Source: Ideonella livida (GTDB taxonomy: Bacteria > Pseudomonadota > Gammaproteobacteria > Burkholderiales > Burkholderiaceae_C). From it: a DNA stretch of 62,202 nucleotides. The notes beneath the pieces are model-generated. The model did no database searches, was not told the DNA's origin, and saw only the letters and a list, made by a program, of their open reading frames with translations. A program made the translations under genes and the position numbers. This document shows, piece after piece, positions 26,061 through 38,689 of this stretch (position 1 is the stretch's first letter; each line of letters starts with the position of its first letter). Location of the stretch: NCBI RefSeq assembly GCF_010499455.1, contig NZ_JAAGOH010000028.1:1-62202 (forward strand), in the 5' to 3' direction.

Positions 26061-29000
26061 ATGCTGAACGAACAACAACTTGAAGAACTCTGCCTGGGTT
26101 GGTTCCAGGAAACCGGTTGGCACTTTGCCCACGGCCCAGACATTGCCCCCGACAGTGCCGCGCCTGAGCGCACCGACTACCGCCAGGTGGTGCTGCGTGA
26201 GCGGCTGCTGGCGGCGCTGGCGCGCATCAACCCGCACCTGCCCCCCGCCGCGCTGGAGCAGGCGGCCCATGCGTTGCAGCGCCTGAGCGAACCCCAGATG
26301 GTGGTGCGCAACCGCAGCGCCCACCGCCTGCTGCTGAACGGGGTGATGGTGGAATTTGCGGTGGGCGACGAGAAGAAGACCGATCTGGTGCACTTCATCG
26401 ACTTTGCGCAGCCCCGCCACAACGACTTTCTGGTGGTGAACCAGTTCACCATCACCGGCACCAAACAGCCGCGCCGGCCGGATGTGATTGCCTTTGTGAA
26501 CGGCTTGCCGCTGGCCGTGGTGGAGCTGAAGAACCCCGCCAACGAGCAGACCGATGTGTGGGATGCCTTCAACCAACTGCAGACCTACAAGGACGAGATC
26601 AGCGACCTGTTCAACAGCAACGCGGCCCTGGTGGTGAGCGACGGCTGGACGGCACGGGTGGGCTCGCTCACCGCCAATGCCGAGCGCATGCTGCCCTGGC
26701 GCACCATCGCCCATGAAGACGACCGGCCACGCCTGCAGATGGAGCTGGAAACCGTGGTGCGCGGCTTCTTCCAGCCCGAGCTGTTTTTGGACTACGTGCG
26801 GCACTTTGTGCTGTTTGAGCAGGACGGCGACCACATCGTCAAGAAGATCGCGGGCTATCACCAGTTCCATGCCGTGCGCGAGGCGGTGCGCGCCACGGTG
26901 ATTGCCGCCCAAGATGCCGACAAGGGCCTGTTGGCCGTGCACGAAGAGCGGGCCACCTACGGCAAAGAGGTCCAACCGGGCTCACGCAAAGCCGGGGTGG
27001 TGTGGCACACGCAGGGTTCGGGCAAGAGCATCACCATGGCCTGCTACGCCGGCAAACTGCTGCAGCAGCCCGAGATGAAGAACCCCACGCTGGTGGTGGT
27101 GACCGACCGTAACGACCTGGACGGCCAGCTGTTTGCCACCTTCAGTGCGGCCGCTGATTTGCTCAAGACCACGCCGGTGCAAGCGGGCGACCGTGATGAG
27201 CTGCGCAAGATGCTGGCTTCGCGGGAGGCCGGCGGCATCATCTTCACCACGGTGCAGAAGTTCGCCCTGCTGGAGGGTGAGCAGGCGCACCCGCTGCTCT
27301 CGGCCCGCCGCAACATCGTGGTGATTTCAGACGAAGCGCACCGCAGCCAGTACGGCACCAAAGGGCGCCTGGACACCAAGACCGGCCAGTACGTGTTTGG
27401 CTATGCCAAGCACCTGCGCGATGCGCTCCAGAACGCCACCTTCATTGGTTTCACCGGCACGCCGATTGCGCTGGAAGACAAAGACACCCGCGCCGTTTTT
27501 GGTGACTACGTCAGCATCTACGACATCCAGGATGCGGTGGACGACGGTGCCACCGTGCCCATCTTCTACGAGAGCCGCCTGGCCAAGCTGGATGTGAACC
27601 AGGCCGAGATCGACTCGCTCAACGCCCAGGTGGACGAGGTGGTGGAGGATGAAGAAGACATCGCCCACCGCGAGAAAACCAAGAGCGAATGGGCGGCGCT
27701 GGAGAAGCTGGTGGGCTCTGAGCCCCGCTTGCAGCAGGTGGCACGCGACCTGATCCAGCACTTTGAGGCGCGCATCTCGGTGGTGGATGGCAAGGCCATG
27801 GTCGTGTGCATGAGCCGCGACATCTGCGCGCAGCTCTACAACGCCATCGTGGCGCTGCGGCCCGATTGGCACAGCACCGACCCCGAACAAGGTGCCATCA
27901 AGATCATCATGACGGGCTCGGCGGCCGACAAGGCGCTGCTGCAACCGCACCTCTACAGCAAGCAGGTGAAGAAGCGGCTGGAGGCCCGGTTCAAGGATGT
28001 GCGCGACCCGCTGAAGCTGGTGATCGTGCGCGACATGTGGCTGACGGGCTTTGATGCCCCGTGCTGCCACACCATGTACATCGACAAGCCCATGAAGGGC
28101 CACAACCTGATGCAGGCCATTGCCCGCGTCAACCGGGTGTTCAAGAACAAGCCGGGCGGGCTGGTGGTCGATTACATCGGCATTGCCAACGAGCTGAAGG
28201 CGGCCCTGAAGGCCTACACCGACGCCAAGGGCAAAGGCGACCCCACGCACAACGCCGCCGAGGCCCTGGCCGTGCTGCTAGAGAAGATGGACATCGTGCG
28301 CGGCCTGATGCACGGCTTTGACTACAGCGCCTATGAAACCCAAGCACTGCCGCTGCTGGTGCCGGCGGCCAACCACCTCCTGGGCCTGAAGGATGGCAAG
28401 ACCCGCTTTCTGGACACCATGGTGGCGGTGGCCAAGGCGTTTTCGCTGTGCGGCACGCTGGACGAGGCGGGGGCGTTGCGCAAAGAGATTGCTTTCTTCT
28501 CGGCCATCAAGGCGGCGATTGCCAAGTTCACCACCGTGGACAAAAAACGCAGCGACGCCGAGAAAAACAGCGCGCTCAAACAGATTTTGGACAACGCCAT
28601 CATTGCCGACGGTGTGGCCGATGTGTTTGCGCTGGCGGGCTTGGACAAGCCCAACATCGGCCTGCTGTCCGACGAGTTCCTTGAAGATGTGCGCCAGATG
28701 AAAAGCCGCAACCTGGCGGTGGAGCTGCTGGAAAAGCTGCTGCGCGATGAAATCAAGGCGCGGGCCCGCCACAACGTGGTGCAGGAGAAAAAGTACGGCG
28801 ACCGCCTGCTGGAGACCTTGCGCAAGTACCACAACCGGGCGGTGGAGACGGCCCAGGTCATCGAAGAGCTGATCCAGATGGCCAAGGAGTTTCAGGCCAC
28901 CCTGGAGCGCGAGGCGGCGCTGGGCCTGAGCCCCGACGAAATCGCCTTCTATGACGCCCTGGCCAGCAATGAAAGCGCGGTGCGCGAACTGGGCGACGAG

Positions 29001-29210
29001 GTGCTGAAGAAGATTGCCGTGGAGGTGACCGAGAAGCTGCGCGCCAGCACCACGGTGGATTGGCAGGTGCGCGAGAGCGTGCGCGCCAAGCTGCGGATTC
29101 TGGTGCGGCGCTGCCTGCAGAAATGGAAGTACCCGCCCGACCAGCAACCCCAGGCGGTGGAGTTGGTGCTCCAGCAGGCGGAGGAGTTGTCAGCGCACTG
29201 GACGGCCTGA
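26061..29210 (+). CDS. hsdR: Type I restriction endonuclease subunit HsdR
   Basis: A 1049-residue motor and nuclease. The PD-(D/E)xK nuclease is at the N-terminus: Asp141 (RRPDVIAF), Glu155 and Lys157 (VVELKNP). The SF2 translocase follows with Walker A TQGSGKS (317-323), DEAH (424-427), FTGTP and a late QAIARVNR motif VI. The C-terminal helical region, which binds HsdM, is intact. Length is normal for the family and no stop or frameshift is seen, so restriction should be active. It closes the operon. Confidence 0.95.
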   Translation: MLNEQQLEELCLGWFQETGWHFAHGPDIAPDSAAPERTDYRQVVLRERLLAALARINPHLPPAALEQAAHALQRLSEPQMVVRNRSAHRLLLNGVMVEFAVGDEKKTDLVHFIDFAQPRHNDFLVVNQFTITGTKQPRRPDVIAFVNGLPLAVVELKNPANEQTDVWDAFNQLQTYKDEISDLFNSNAALVVSDGWTARVGSLTANAERMLPWRTIAHEDDRPRLQMELETVVRGFFQPELFLDYVRHFVLFEQDGDHIVKKIAGYHQFHAVREAVRATVIAAQDADKGLLAVHEERATYGKEVQPGSRKAGVVWHTQGSGKSITMACYAGKLLQQPEMKNPTLVVVTDRNDLDGQLFATFSAAADLLKTTPVQAGDRDELRKMLASREAGGIIFTTVQKFALLEGEQAHPLLSARRNIVVISDEAHRSQYGTKGRLDTKTGQYVFGYAKHLRDALQNATFIGFTGTPIALEDKDTRAVFGDYVSIYDIQDAVDDGATVPIFYESRLAKLDVNQAEIDSLNAQVDEVVEDEEDIAHREKTKSEWAALEKLVGSEPRLQQVARDLIQHFEARISVVDGKAMVVCMSRDICAQLYNAIVALRPDWHSTDPEQGAIKIIMTGSAADKALLQPHLYSKQVKKRLEARFKDVRDPLKLVIVRDMWLTGFDAPCCHTMYIDKPMKGHNLMQAIARVNRVFKNKPGGLVVDYIGIANELKAALKAYTDAKGKGDPTHNAAEALAVLLEKMDIVRGLMHGFDYSAYETQALPLLVPAANHLLGLKDGKTRFLDTMVAVAKAFSLCGTLDEAGALRKEIAFFSAIKAAIAKFTTVDKKRSDAEKNSALKQILDNAIIADGVADVFALAGLDKPNIGLLSDEFLEDVRQMKSRNLAVELLEKLLRDEIKARARHNVVQEKKYGDRLLETLRKYHNRAVETAQVIEELIQMAKEFQATLEREAALGLSPDEIAFYDALASNESAVRELGDEVLKKIAVEVTEKLRASTTVDWQVRESVRAKLRILVRRCLQKWKYPPDQQPQAVELVLQQAEELSAHWTA

Positions 29211-29368
29211 GGCCGCTCTTGGGGGGCGGTGGCGCCTGGCGATGTGGCGGGATGAGGCTTTTGTCATCAATGAAATTAATGAAATGTGATTCCTGAAATA
29301 CATTGGACTGATGTGTCCGGCCCCGCCACAGTGCCCCCATCGCACCACGCATTTGCCGGAGACACCCC

Positions 29369-30574
<1,206 letters not shown>

Positions 30575-30583
30575 GCCCCCGCC

Positions 30584-31507
30584 ATGCAGACGTTTGAGGG
30601 CCGCACCGCCGTCATCACCGGCGCGGCGTCGGGCTTTGGCCTGGCGCTGGCGCGTGAAGGGGCGCGCCGGGGCATGAAGCTGGTGCTGGCCGATGTGCAG
30701 GAGCAGGCCGCGCAGCGCGTGGCGACCGAGCTGGCCGGGCAGGGCGCCGAGGTGCTGGCCCTGGGCGTGGACGTGTCCAGCGCCACGGCCATGCAGGGCC
30801 TGGTGGACGCCACGCTGGCGCGCTTTGGCGTGCCGCATCTGGTGTTCAACAACGCCGGCGTGACCTGCGGCGGCTTCATCTGGGAGCACACGCTGGCGCA
30901 GTGGGAGTGGCTGCTGGGCATCAACCTGATGGGCGTGGTGCACGGCGTGCGCCTGTTCACCCCGCTGATGCTGGCCGAGGCGGCGCGCGACCCGGCCTAT
31001 GAGGGCCACCTGGTCAACAGCGCCTCCATGGCCGGGCTGCTGAGCCTGCCCAATGTGGGCGCCTACACGGTGAGCAAGCATGCGGTGGTGGCGCTGAGTG
31101 AAACCCTGTACCAAGACCTGGCGCTGGTGAGCGAGCGCGTGCGGGCCTCGGTGCTGTGCCCGTATTCGGTGCCCACGGGCATTGCCGCCTCGCAGGCACG
31201 CTGGGCGGCGGGGCAGGGGGGGGAGGGCGAAGGTGTGGCGGCGGCCACGCCCAGCCAGCGGGTGGCGGCGGCACTCACCGAGCTTTCGGTGGCCAAGGGC
31301 CGGGTGACGGCCGAAGAGATCGCGGCCAAGGTGTTTGCCGCCGTGGCCGAGCGGCAGTTCTACATCTACAGCCACCCGCAGGCCCTGGGCACGGTGGCCA
31401 CGCGCATGCAGGACATCGTGCAGGGCCGCAACCCCAGCGACCCCTTTGCCGAAAAGCCGGCGCTGCGCGAGCAGTTGCTGCAGGCGCTGCGCGACGCGGC
31501 GCCGTGA
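30584..31507 (+). CDS. Short-chain dehydrogenase/reductase
   Basis: A 307-residue classical SDR. The cofactor motif is ITGAASGFGLALA at residue 10, NNAG appears in the middle and the catalytic pair is in GAYTVSKHAVVAL (YxxSK). The aspartate in VLADVQEQ hints at NAD(H). The sequence continues past the usual 250-260 residues with a tail typical of SDR proteins annotated near acyl-CoA dehydrogenases. It likely oxidises a hydroxyl in the same fatty-acid or aromatic-side-chain pathway. Confidence 0.9.
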   Translation: MQTFEGRTAVITGAASGFGLALAREGARRGMKLVLADVQEQAAQRVATELAGQGAEVLALGVDVSSATAMQGLVDATLARFGVPHLVFNNAGVTCGGFIWEHTLAQWEWLLGINLMGVVHGVRLFTPLMLAEAARDPAYEGHLVNSASMAGLLSLPNVGAYTVSKHAVVALSETLYQDLALVSERVRASVLCPYSVPTGIAASQARWAAGQGGEGEGVAAATPSQRVAAALTELSVAKGRVTAEEIAAKVFAAVAERQFYIYSHPQALGTVATRMQDIVQGRNPSDPFAEKPALREQLLQALRDAAP

Positions 31508-31600
31508 GGTTTTGGCCGTCGCCCGGCTTGGCGCCGGCCGGTGGCAGGAGTAGGCTCCACGGTATTGATCCGCACGCCGCGCCAACGTCGGCCAGCCACC

Positions 31601-32237
31601 GTGAACTTCACGCATCGTTCGCCAACGGGTGTGGTCCCGCCCGCCGCCCACCCCGCCCAGTCCTTGTCCTGTTCAAGCCGCTGGCAATGGGGCGGCGCGC
31701 GTTTTGGCGAGGACCAGGAGCACGAGCAGTTCCGCTACCGCTTCTTGCTGGCGGTGTTGGGCATTGCGGTGCTCATCACCGCGGTCTTCACCACCGCCGA
31801 CGCCCTGGGGGCCGTGAGCTTGAGTGCGGTGCACCGTTGGGTGGTGCGGGTGTTTTTGGTGGCCAACCTGCTGACGTTTGGCTTGCTGTGGGGCCATCCG
31901 CAGCGCTTTGGGGTGGCGTGCTGGGCACATTGGGGCCTGAGCCTGGTGGTCAACCTCTCGGGCTTGCTGAACTCCCCGGCGGATGAGCTGCGCGTGATCT
32001 GGTTCTTCATGCACCTTTCGGGCAGCTTCATCTTGCTGGGGGCCTGGGTGGGCGCGGCCTCGGGGGTGGTGCTGTGGGCGACCGCGTGCTGCGGGCGGTG
32101 GCGCACTGCCTGCAGCAGCAGTTCCGCGCCAGCGACGTGGTGGGCCGGGTGGCCTGGCCGAGTTGCAGCGGCGCGCCGACCAGGCCATGTACGCCGCCAA
32201 GGCGGGAGGGCGCAACCGGGTGGTGCAGCAGCCCTGA
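31601..32237 (+). pseudogene. Degraded membrane diguanylate cyclase (GGDEF core deleted and frameshifted)
   Basis: The first part, to about 32065, encodes a four-span membrane region (RFLLAVLGIAVLITAVF and further spans). The frame then shifts, and from about 32074 GDRVLRAVAHCLQQQF and RASDVVGRV match the strand before GGDEF. The GGDEF motif itself and the following roughly 60 residues are absent. After a second shift ELQRRADQAMYAAKAGGRNR, the usual C-terminal helix, runs to a TGA at 32235. At least two deletions are needed to explain this. The start is uncertain; a GTG at 31601 is one choice. No cyclase activity is possible. Confidence 0.8.
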
Positions 32238-32252
32238 GGGCCCCCCGCCGCC

Positions 32253-35078
<2,826 letters not shown>

Positions 35079-35244
35079 GGTGTGTTGCGCCAGCTTTGCC
35101 GCTGGATGTCTGGTCGTGGATGGAGCCGCAAGTTTGACCCCAATCAGGTTGCACCAGCCTTTCAGGGGCGCGACGTCGCAGCGGTGGTGGCCCCCGCTCC
35201 GGGCTAACCATGATGCAGCGCAAGCCGGCCTCTCTCAGAATAAT

Positions 35245-35259
35245 GTCAATATAATTGAC
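35245..35259. promoter_or_regulatory. Palindrome before the acyl-CoA ligase gene
   Basis: GTCAAT (35245-35250) and ATTGAC (35254-35259) form a perfect 6+6 inverted repeat around ATA. It ends nine bases before the start codon of the ligase, in a short AT-rich island. The size and position fit a repressor operator (for example TetR or GntR type). No such regulator is adjacent. Confidence 0.45.
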
Positions 35260-35267
35260 GAAAAGCC

Positions 35268-37064
35268 ATGAACCACCTGCCTGCTTCCCACCCCCAGGCC
35301 GCCCCGCTGCTGCCGCCGCTGCCGCCTGATGGGCCGCACCACGCCCACTGGCCGGCAGGCGTGCCCCGCCGCCTGGCGGTGCCCGACGAGTCCCTGTGGT
35401 GGGGGCTGGCACGCCGTGCCGCGCAGCAGCCCGAGGCCGTGGGCCTGACCTTCATGGACCGCCGCTGGACCTGGGGCCAATTACAAGCCGAGGCCGAGCG
35501 CCTGGCCGCCGGCCTGCAGGGCCTGGGCGTGGGCCGGGGGGACCGGGTGCTGGTGTTCATGCAGAACTGCCCACAGTTCATCCTGAGCTTTTTTGCCGTG
35601 CTGCGGCTGGACGCCGTGGTGGTGCCCGTCAACCCGATGAACAAGGCCGACGAGCTGGGCCACTACATCCATGACGCCGCTGCCAAGGTGGCCATCGCCT
35701 CGGCCGACATCGCGGGCGAAATGGCCCGTGCCAGCGACGGCCTGGTGGCCAGCGGCCAAGCGGGTCAAGTGGGCTTGACGCATCTGGTGGTGTTCCACCT
35801 GTCGGAAGGCCTGCCTGAAGGGCTGCAAACCCCCGGCGTGGGCTGGCCCGCGCACTGGCCCACCGCCTGGCAGCCGTGGCTGCAGTTCCGCCACCCGCAG
35901 CCGGCGCTGGCCGGGGGCGAGGTGCACACCTGGGCCGGGCTGCTGGCCGCGGCGCCGGCCCGCCCCACCGGCACGCCCCAGGCCCGAGCGGCCGACCTGG
36001 CCATCCTGCCTTACACCAGCGGCACCACCGGTGCGGCCAAGGGCTGCATGCACGGCCACGGCAGCCTGCTGCACAACGCCCTGAGCGGCGGCCCCTGGCT
36101 GGACATGCGCCCGGGCGACACCACGCTGGTGGTGGTGCCCATGTTCCACATCACCGGCCTGGTGATGGCCCTGCTGGCCACGGTGCAGACCGGCGGCGCC
36201 ATCGTGCTGATGCCGCGCTGGGACCGGGACCTGGCGGCCCGCCTCATCAGTGCCGAGCGCGTGACCCACTGGCCCAACATCCCCACCATGGTGATCGACC
36301 TGCTGGGCTCGCCCCGGCTGGCTGAGTTTGACCTCTCGTGCCTGCGCTACGTGGGCGGCGGCGGCACCACCATGCCCGAGGCCATCGCCACCCGCTTGCG
36401 TGAGCAGTTCGGCCTGGAGTACCTGGAGGGCTACGGCCTGACCGAAACCTCGGCCCCCACCCACTGCAACCCGCGCGGCGGCGCGCGCCGCCAGTGCCTG
36501 GGCATCCCCTACCTGAGCACCCAGGCGCAGGTGGTGGACCCGGACACCCTGGAACCCGTGGCCACGGGCGAGGTGGGCGAGATCGTGGTGAGCGGCCCGC
36601 AGGTGTTTCAGGGCTACTGGGGCAACCCCCAGGCCACGGCCTCGGCGTTTTTTGAGCGCGAGGGCCAGCGCTGGTTTCGCACCGGTGATTTGGGCCGGGT
36701 GGATGACACCGGCTACTACACGCTGGCCGACCGCTTGAAGCGCATGATCAACGCCAGCGGCTTCAAGGTCTGGCCGGCGGAGGTGGAGGCGCTGATGCAC
36801 CACCACCCCGGCGTGCAGGAGGTCTGCATCATCGCCACCCGCGACCCCTACCGCGGCGAGAGCGTGAAGGCCGTGATCGTGCCCAAAGACAGCGCCCGTG
36901 CCACCCTGACCCAGGCCGACGTCATCGCCTGGTGCAAGGCCCACATGAGCGCCTACAAGGTGCCGCGCACCGTGCAGTTCACGGAGGCCCTGCCCAAGAG
37001 CGCCAGCGGCAAGCTCCTGTGGCGCGTGCTGCAACAACAGGAAGACGGCGCGCAGGTGGGCTGA
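35268..37064 (+). CDS. AMP-dependent acyl-CoA synthetase (long-chain fatty acid-CoA ligase type)
   Basis: A 598-residue ANL-superfamily enzyme. The P-loop-like motif is PYTSGTTGAAKG (near residue 246), then YLEGYGLTET (A5), WFRTGDLGRVDDTGYYTLADRLK (A7-A8) and the C-terminal catalytic lysine in KSASGKLLWR. It activates a carboxylic acid as acyl-AMP and then acyl-CoA. With the nearby acyl-CoA dehydrogenase and SDR it suggests a carboxylate degradation theme. The start codon sits nine bases after a palindrome and has a weak ribosome site, so tight control is likely. Confidence 0.9.
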   Translation: MNHLPASHPQAAPLLPPLPPDGPHHAHWPAGVPRRLAVPDESLWWGLARRAAQQPEAVGLTFMDRRWTWGQLQAEAERLAAGLQGLGVGRGDRVLVFMQNCPQFILSFFAVLRLDAVVVPVNPMNKADELGHYIHDAAAKVAIASADIAGEMARASDGLVASGQAGQVGLTHLVVFHLSEGLPEGLQTPGVGWPAHWPTAWQPWLQFRHPQPALAGGEVHTWAGLLAAAPARPTGTPQARAADLAILPYTSGTTGAAKGCMHGHGSLLHNALSGGPWLDMRPGDTTLVVVPMFHITGLVMALLATVQTGGAIVLMPRWDRDLAARLISAERVTHWPNIPTMVIDLLGSPRLAEFDLSCLRYVGGGGTTMPEAIATRLREQFGLEYLEGYGLTETSAPTHCNPRGGARRQCLGIPYLSTQAQVVDPDTLEPVATGEVGEIVVSGPQVFQGYWGNPQATASAFFEREGQRWFRTGDLGRVDDTGYYTLADRLKRMINASGFKVWPAEVEALMHHHPGVQEVCIIATRDPYRGESVKAVIVPKDSARATLTQADVIAWCKAHMSAYKVPRTVQFTEALPKSASGKLLWRVLQQQEDGAQVG

Positions 37065-37113
37065 GCGCGCGGGCGCCTGCGGTGGCGGTGTGCCTGAGGC
37101 GTGGTCCGGCGTC

Positions 37114-38079
37114 TCAAGCCACCGCCGCCCGCCCCCGCGCCTCCGCGTCTGCCAGTTCCGCGTGGCTGAGAAAAAGCGCGGGGTTGTCCGCCAGCCGGGC
37201 CACGGCCAGGTCAATGAAGGCGCGCACCCGGCTGGGCTGGGTGCGGCGGCTGCCCCAGTAGATGAACAGGCTCATGTGGTCGGCCATCTGCTCGGTGAAC
37301 AGTGGCACCAGCCTGCCTTGGCGCACGGCCTGCGTCACCTGGGATGAGGCCAATTGCGCGATCACCTGGCCGCTGAGCACCGCCTCCAGCTCCACTGCCG
37401 CGTCGTTCACGCTCAGGGTGGGCGGCAGCTCGCGGGTGATGATGGCGTCGCCCTGGCGGAAGAACCAGGGCAGCAGGCGGCCCGAGCCGGCGTGGCGGTA
37501 CAGGCTGCAGCGGTGGCTGGCCAAAGCCTCCAGGCTGGCCGGGGCGCCGTAGCGGGCCAGATAGGCGGGTGCGGCGCAGGTCAGGATCTGCATGGGCAGC
37601 AGGCGCCGGGCCACTAGGCCCTCTTGCGGCGACACCCCCACGCGAAAACCCACGTCCACCCGGTCTTCCACCCAGTTGCCAATGCGGTCATCGAGCTGGA
37701 TGTCGGGCTGCACCTCGGGGTGGCGCTGGCAATACTCGTCCAGCACCGACCACAGCACCGGCGCGAAGGAGGACTGCGGCCCCACGATGCGCAACGGGCC
37801 GGCCACGTCATCCTTGGCGCTGCGGGCGCGGTTGAGGGCCCGCTCCAGTGCGGCCATGGCCGGCTGGGCGGTTTCCAGCAGTTGCTGGCCCTCCTCGGTC
37901 AGGGCCAGGCTGCGGGTGGTGCGGTGCAGCAGGCGCACGCCCAAGTGGGTTTCCAGCTGCACCAGGGCCTGGCTGGCGGCTTGCGGGCTGATGCCCTGGG
38001 CGGCGGCGGCGCGGCGCAGGCTGCCCAGCTCCACGGCTTGCGACAGCACCGCCATGGCGCGGATGTGATGCATTGGCAT
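37114..38079 (-). CDS. LysR-family regulator divergent from the molybdenum hydroxylase operon
   Basis: A 321-residue LysR protein with HTH at about residues 5-63 (RAMAVLSQAVELGSL, SPQAASQALVQLETHLG) and a CrgA-like ligand domain. An internal ATG at 38073 gives the more typical MHHIRAMAVL start. The palindrome TGACATTGTCA lies two bases upstream of the longer start. It diverges from the IorA-like gene, so it probably controls the iorAB-xdhC-mocA genes. Confidence 0.88.
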   Translation of the reverse strand: MPMHHIRAMAVLSQAVELGSLRRAAAAQGISPQAASQALVQLETHLGVRLLHRTTRSLALTEEGQQLLETAQPAMAALERALNRARSAKDDVAGPLRIVGPQSSFAPVLWSVLDEYCQRHPEVQPDIQLDDRIGNWVEDRVDVGFRVGVSPQEGLVARRLLPMQILTCAAPAYLARYGAPASLEALASHRCSLYRHAGSGRLLPWFFRQGDAIITRELPPTLSVNDAAVELEAVLSGQVIAQLASSQVTQAVRQGRLVPLFTEQMADHMSLFIYWGSRRTQPSRVRAFIDLAVARLADNPALFLSHAELADAEARGRAAVA

Positions 38080-38080
38080 G

Positions 38081-38091
38081 TGACATTGTCA
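38081..38091. promoter_or_regulatory. Palindrome between the lysR gene and the molybdenum hydroxylase operon
   Basis: TGACATTGTCA is a perfect 5+5 inverted repeat around one T. It abuts the lysR start and is 104 bases from the IorA-like start. The same TGACA/TGTCA half-sites recur, further apart, at 42853-42871. Candidate autoregulatory site. Confidence 0.35.
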
Positions 38092-38195
38092 ACGCTGGAT
38101 TGATGCAGCGGCAAGGTTTGCCCGGCTACAAGCCCGGTGCGCCGCTGTCTACAGTCCGCCGACCTCCCCACCCCTTGCCGCCAGAGGCCCACCCC

Positions 38196-38669
38196 ATGAC
38201 CACCTTGAACATCAACGGCCAGCCGCGTGCCGTGGACCTGGACCCCGACACCCCCGTGCTCTGGGCCCTGCGCGACAGCCTGGGCCTAACCGGCACCAAG
38301 TTCGGCTGCGGCGCGGGTCTGTGCGGTGCCTGCACCGTGCATGTGGACGGGCAGGCGGTGCGCTCGTGCATCACGCCCATCGCTTCGGCAGAAGGCAAGC
38401 GCATCACCACCGTGGAAGCCGCTACCAGCGGCGCCGACAAGGTGGGCGCGGCCGTCAAGGCCGCCTGGATCAAGCACGACGTGGCCCAGTGTGGCTACTG
38501 CCAAAGCGGCCAGATCATGACCGCCACCGCGTTTTTGAAGTCCCTGCCCAAGGGCAAGCGCCCCAGCGCCGCCGAGATTGACGCTGCCATGGCCGGCAAC
38601 ATTTGCCGCTGCGGCACCTACGCCCGCATCCGCGCTGCGGTGGCTGACGCCGCCCAATCCCTGGCCTGA
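38196..38669 (+). CDS. (2Fe-2S)-binding small subunit of a molybdenum hydroxylase (IorA-like)
   Basis: A 157-residue ferredoxin-like subunit. The plant-type cluster is in CGAGLCGACTVHVDG with a further Cys in VRSC, and the second cluster in CGYCQSGQIM and NICRCGTY. It passes electrons from the Mo centre to an acceptor. IorAB-type enzymes lack a separate FAD subunit, and none is present here. The ATG at 38196 follows a 116-base divergent promoter region. It is 20 bases before the large subunit. Confidence 0.92.
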   Translation: MTTLNINGQPRAVDLDPDTPVLWALRDSLGLTGTKFGCGAGLCGACTVHVDGQAVRSCITPIASAEGKRITTVEAATSGADKVGAAVKAAWIKHDVAQCGYCQSGQIMTATAFLKSLPKGKRPSAAEIDAAMAGNICRCGTYARIRAAVADAAQSLA

Positions 38670-38689
38670 CCCCTCCGGAGACACCCACC

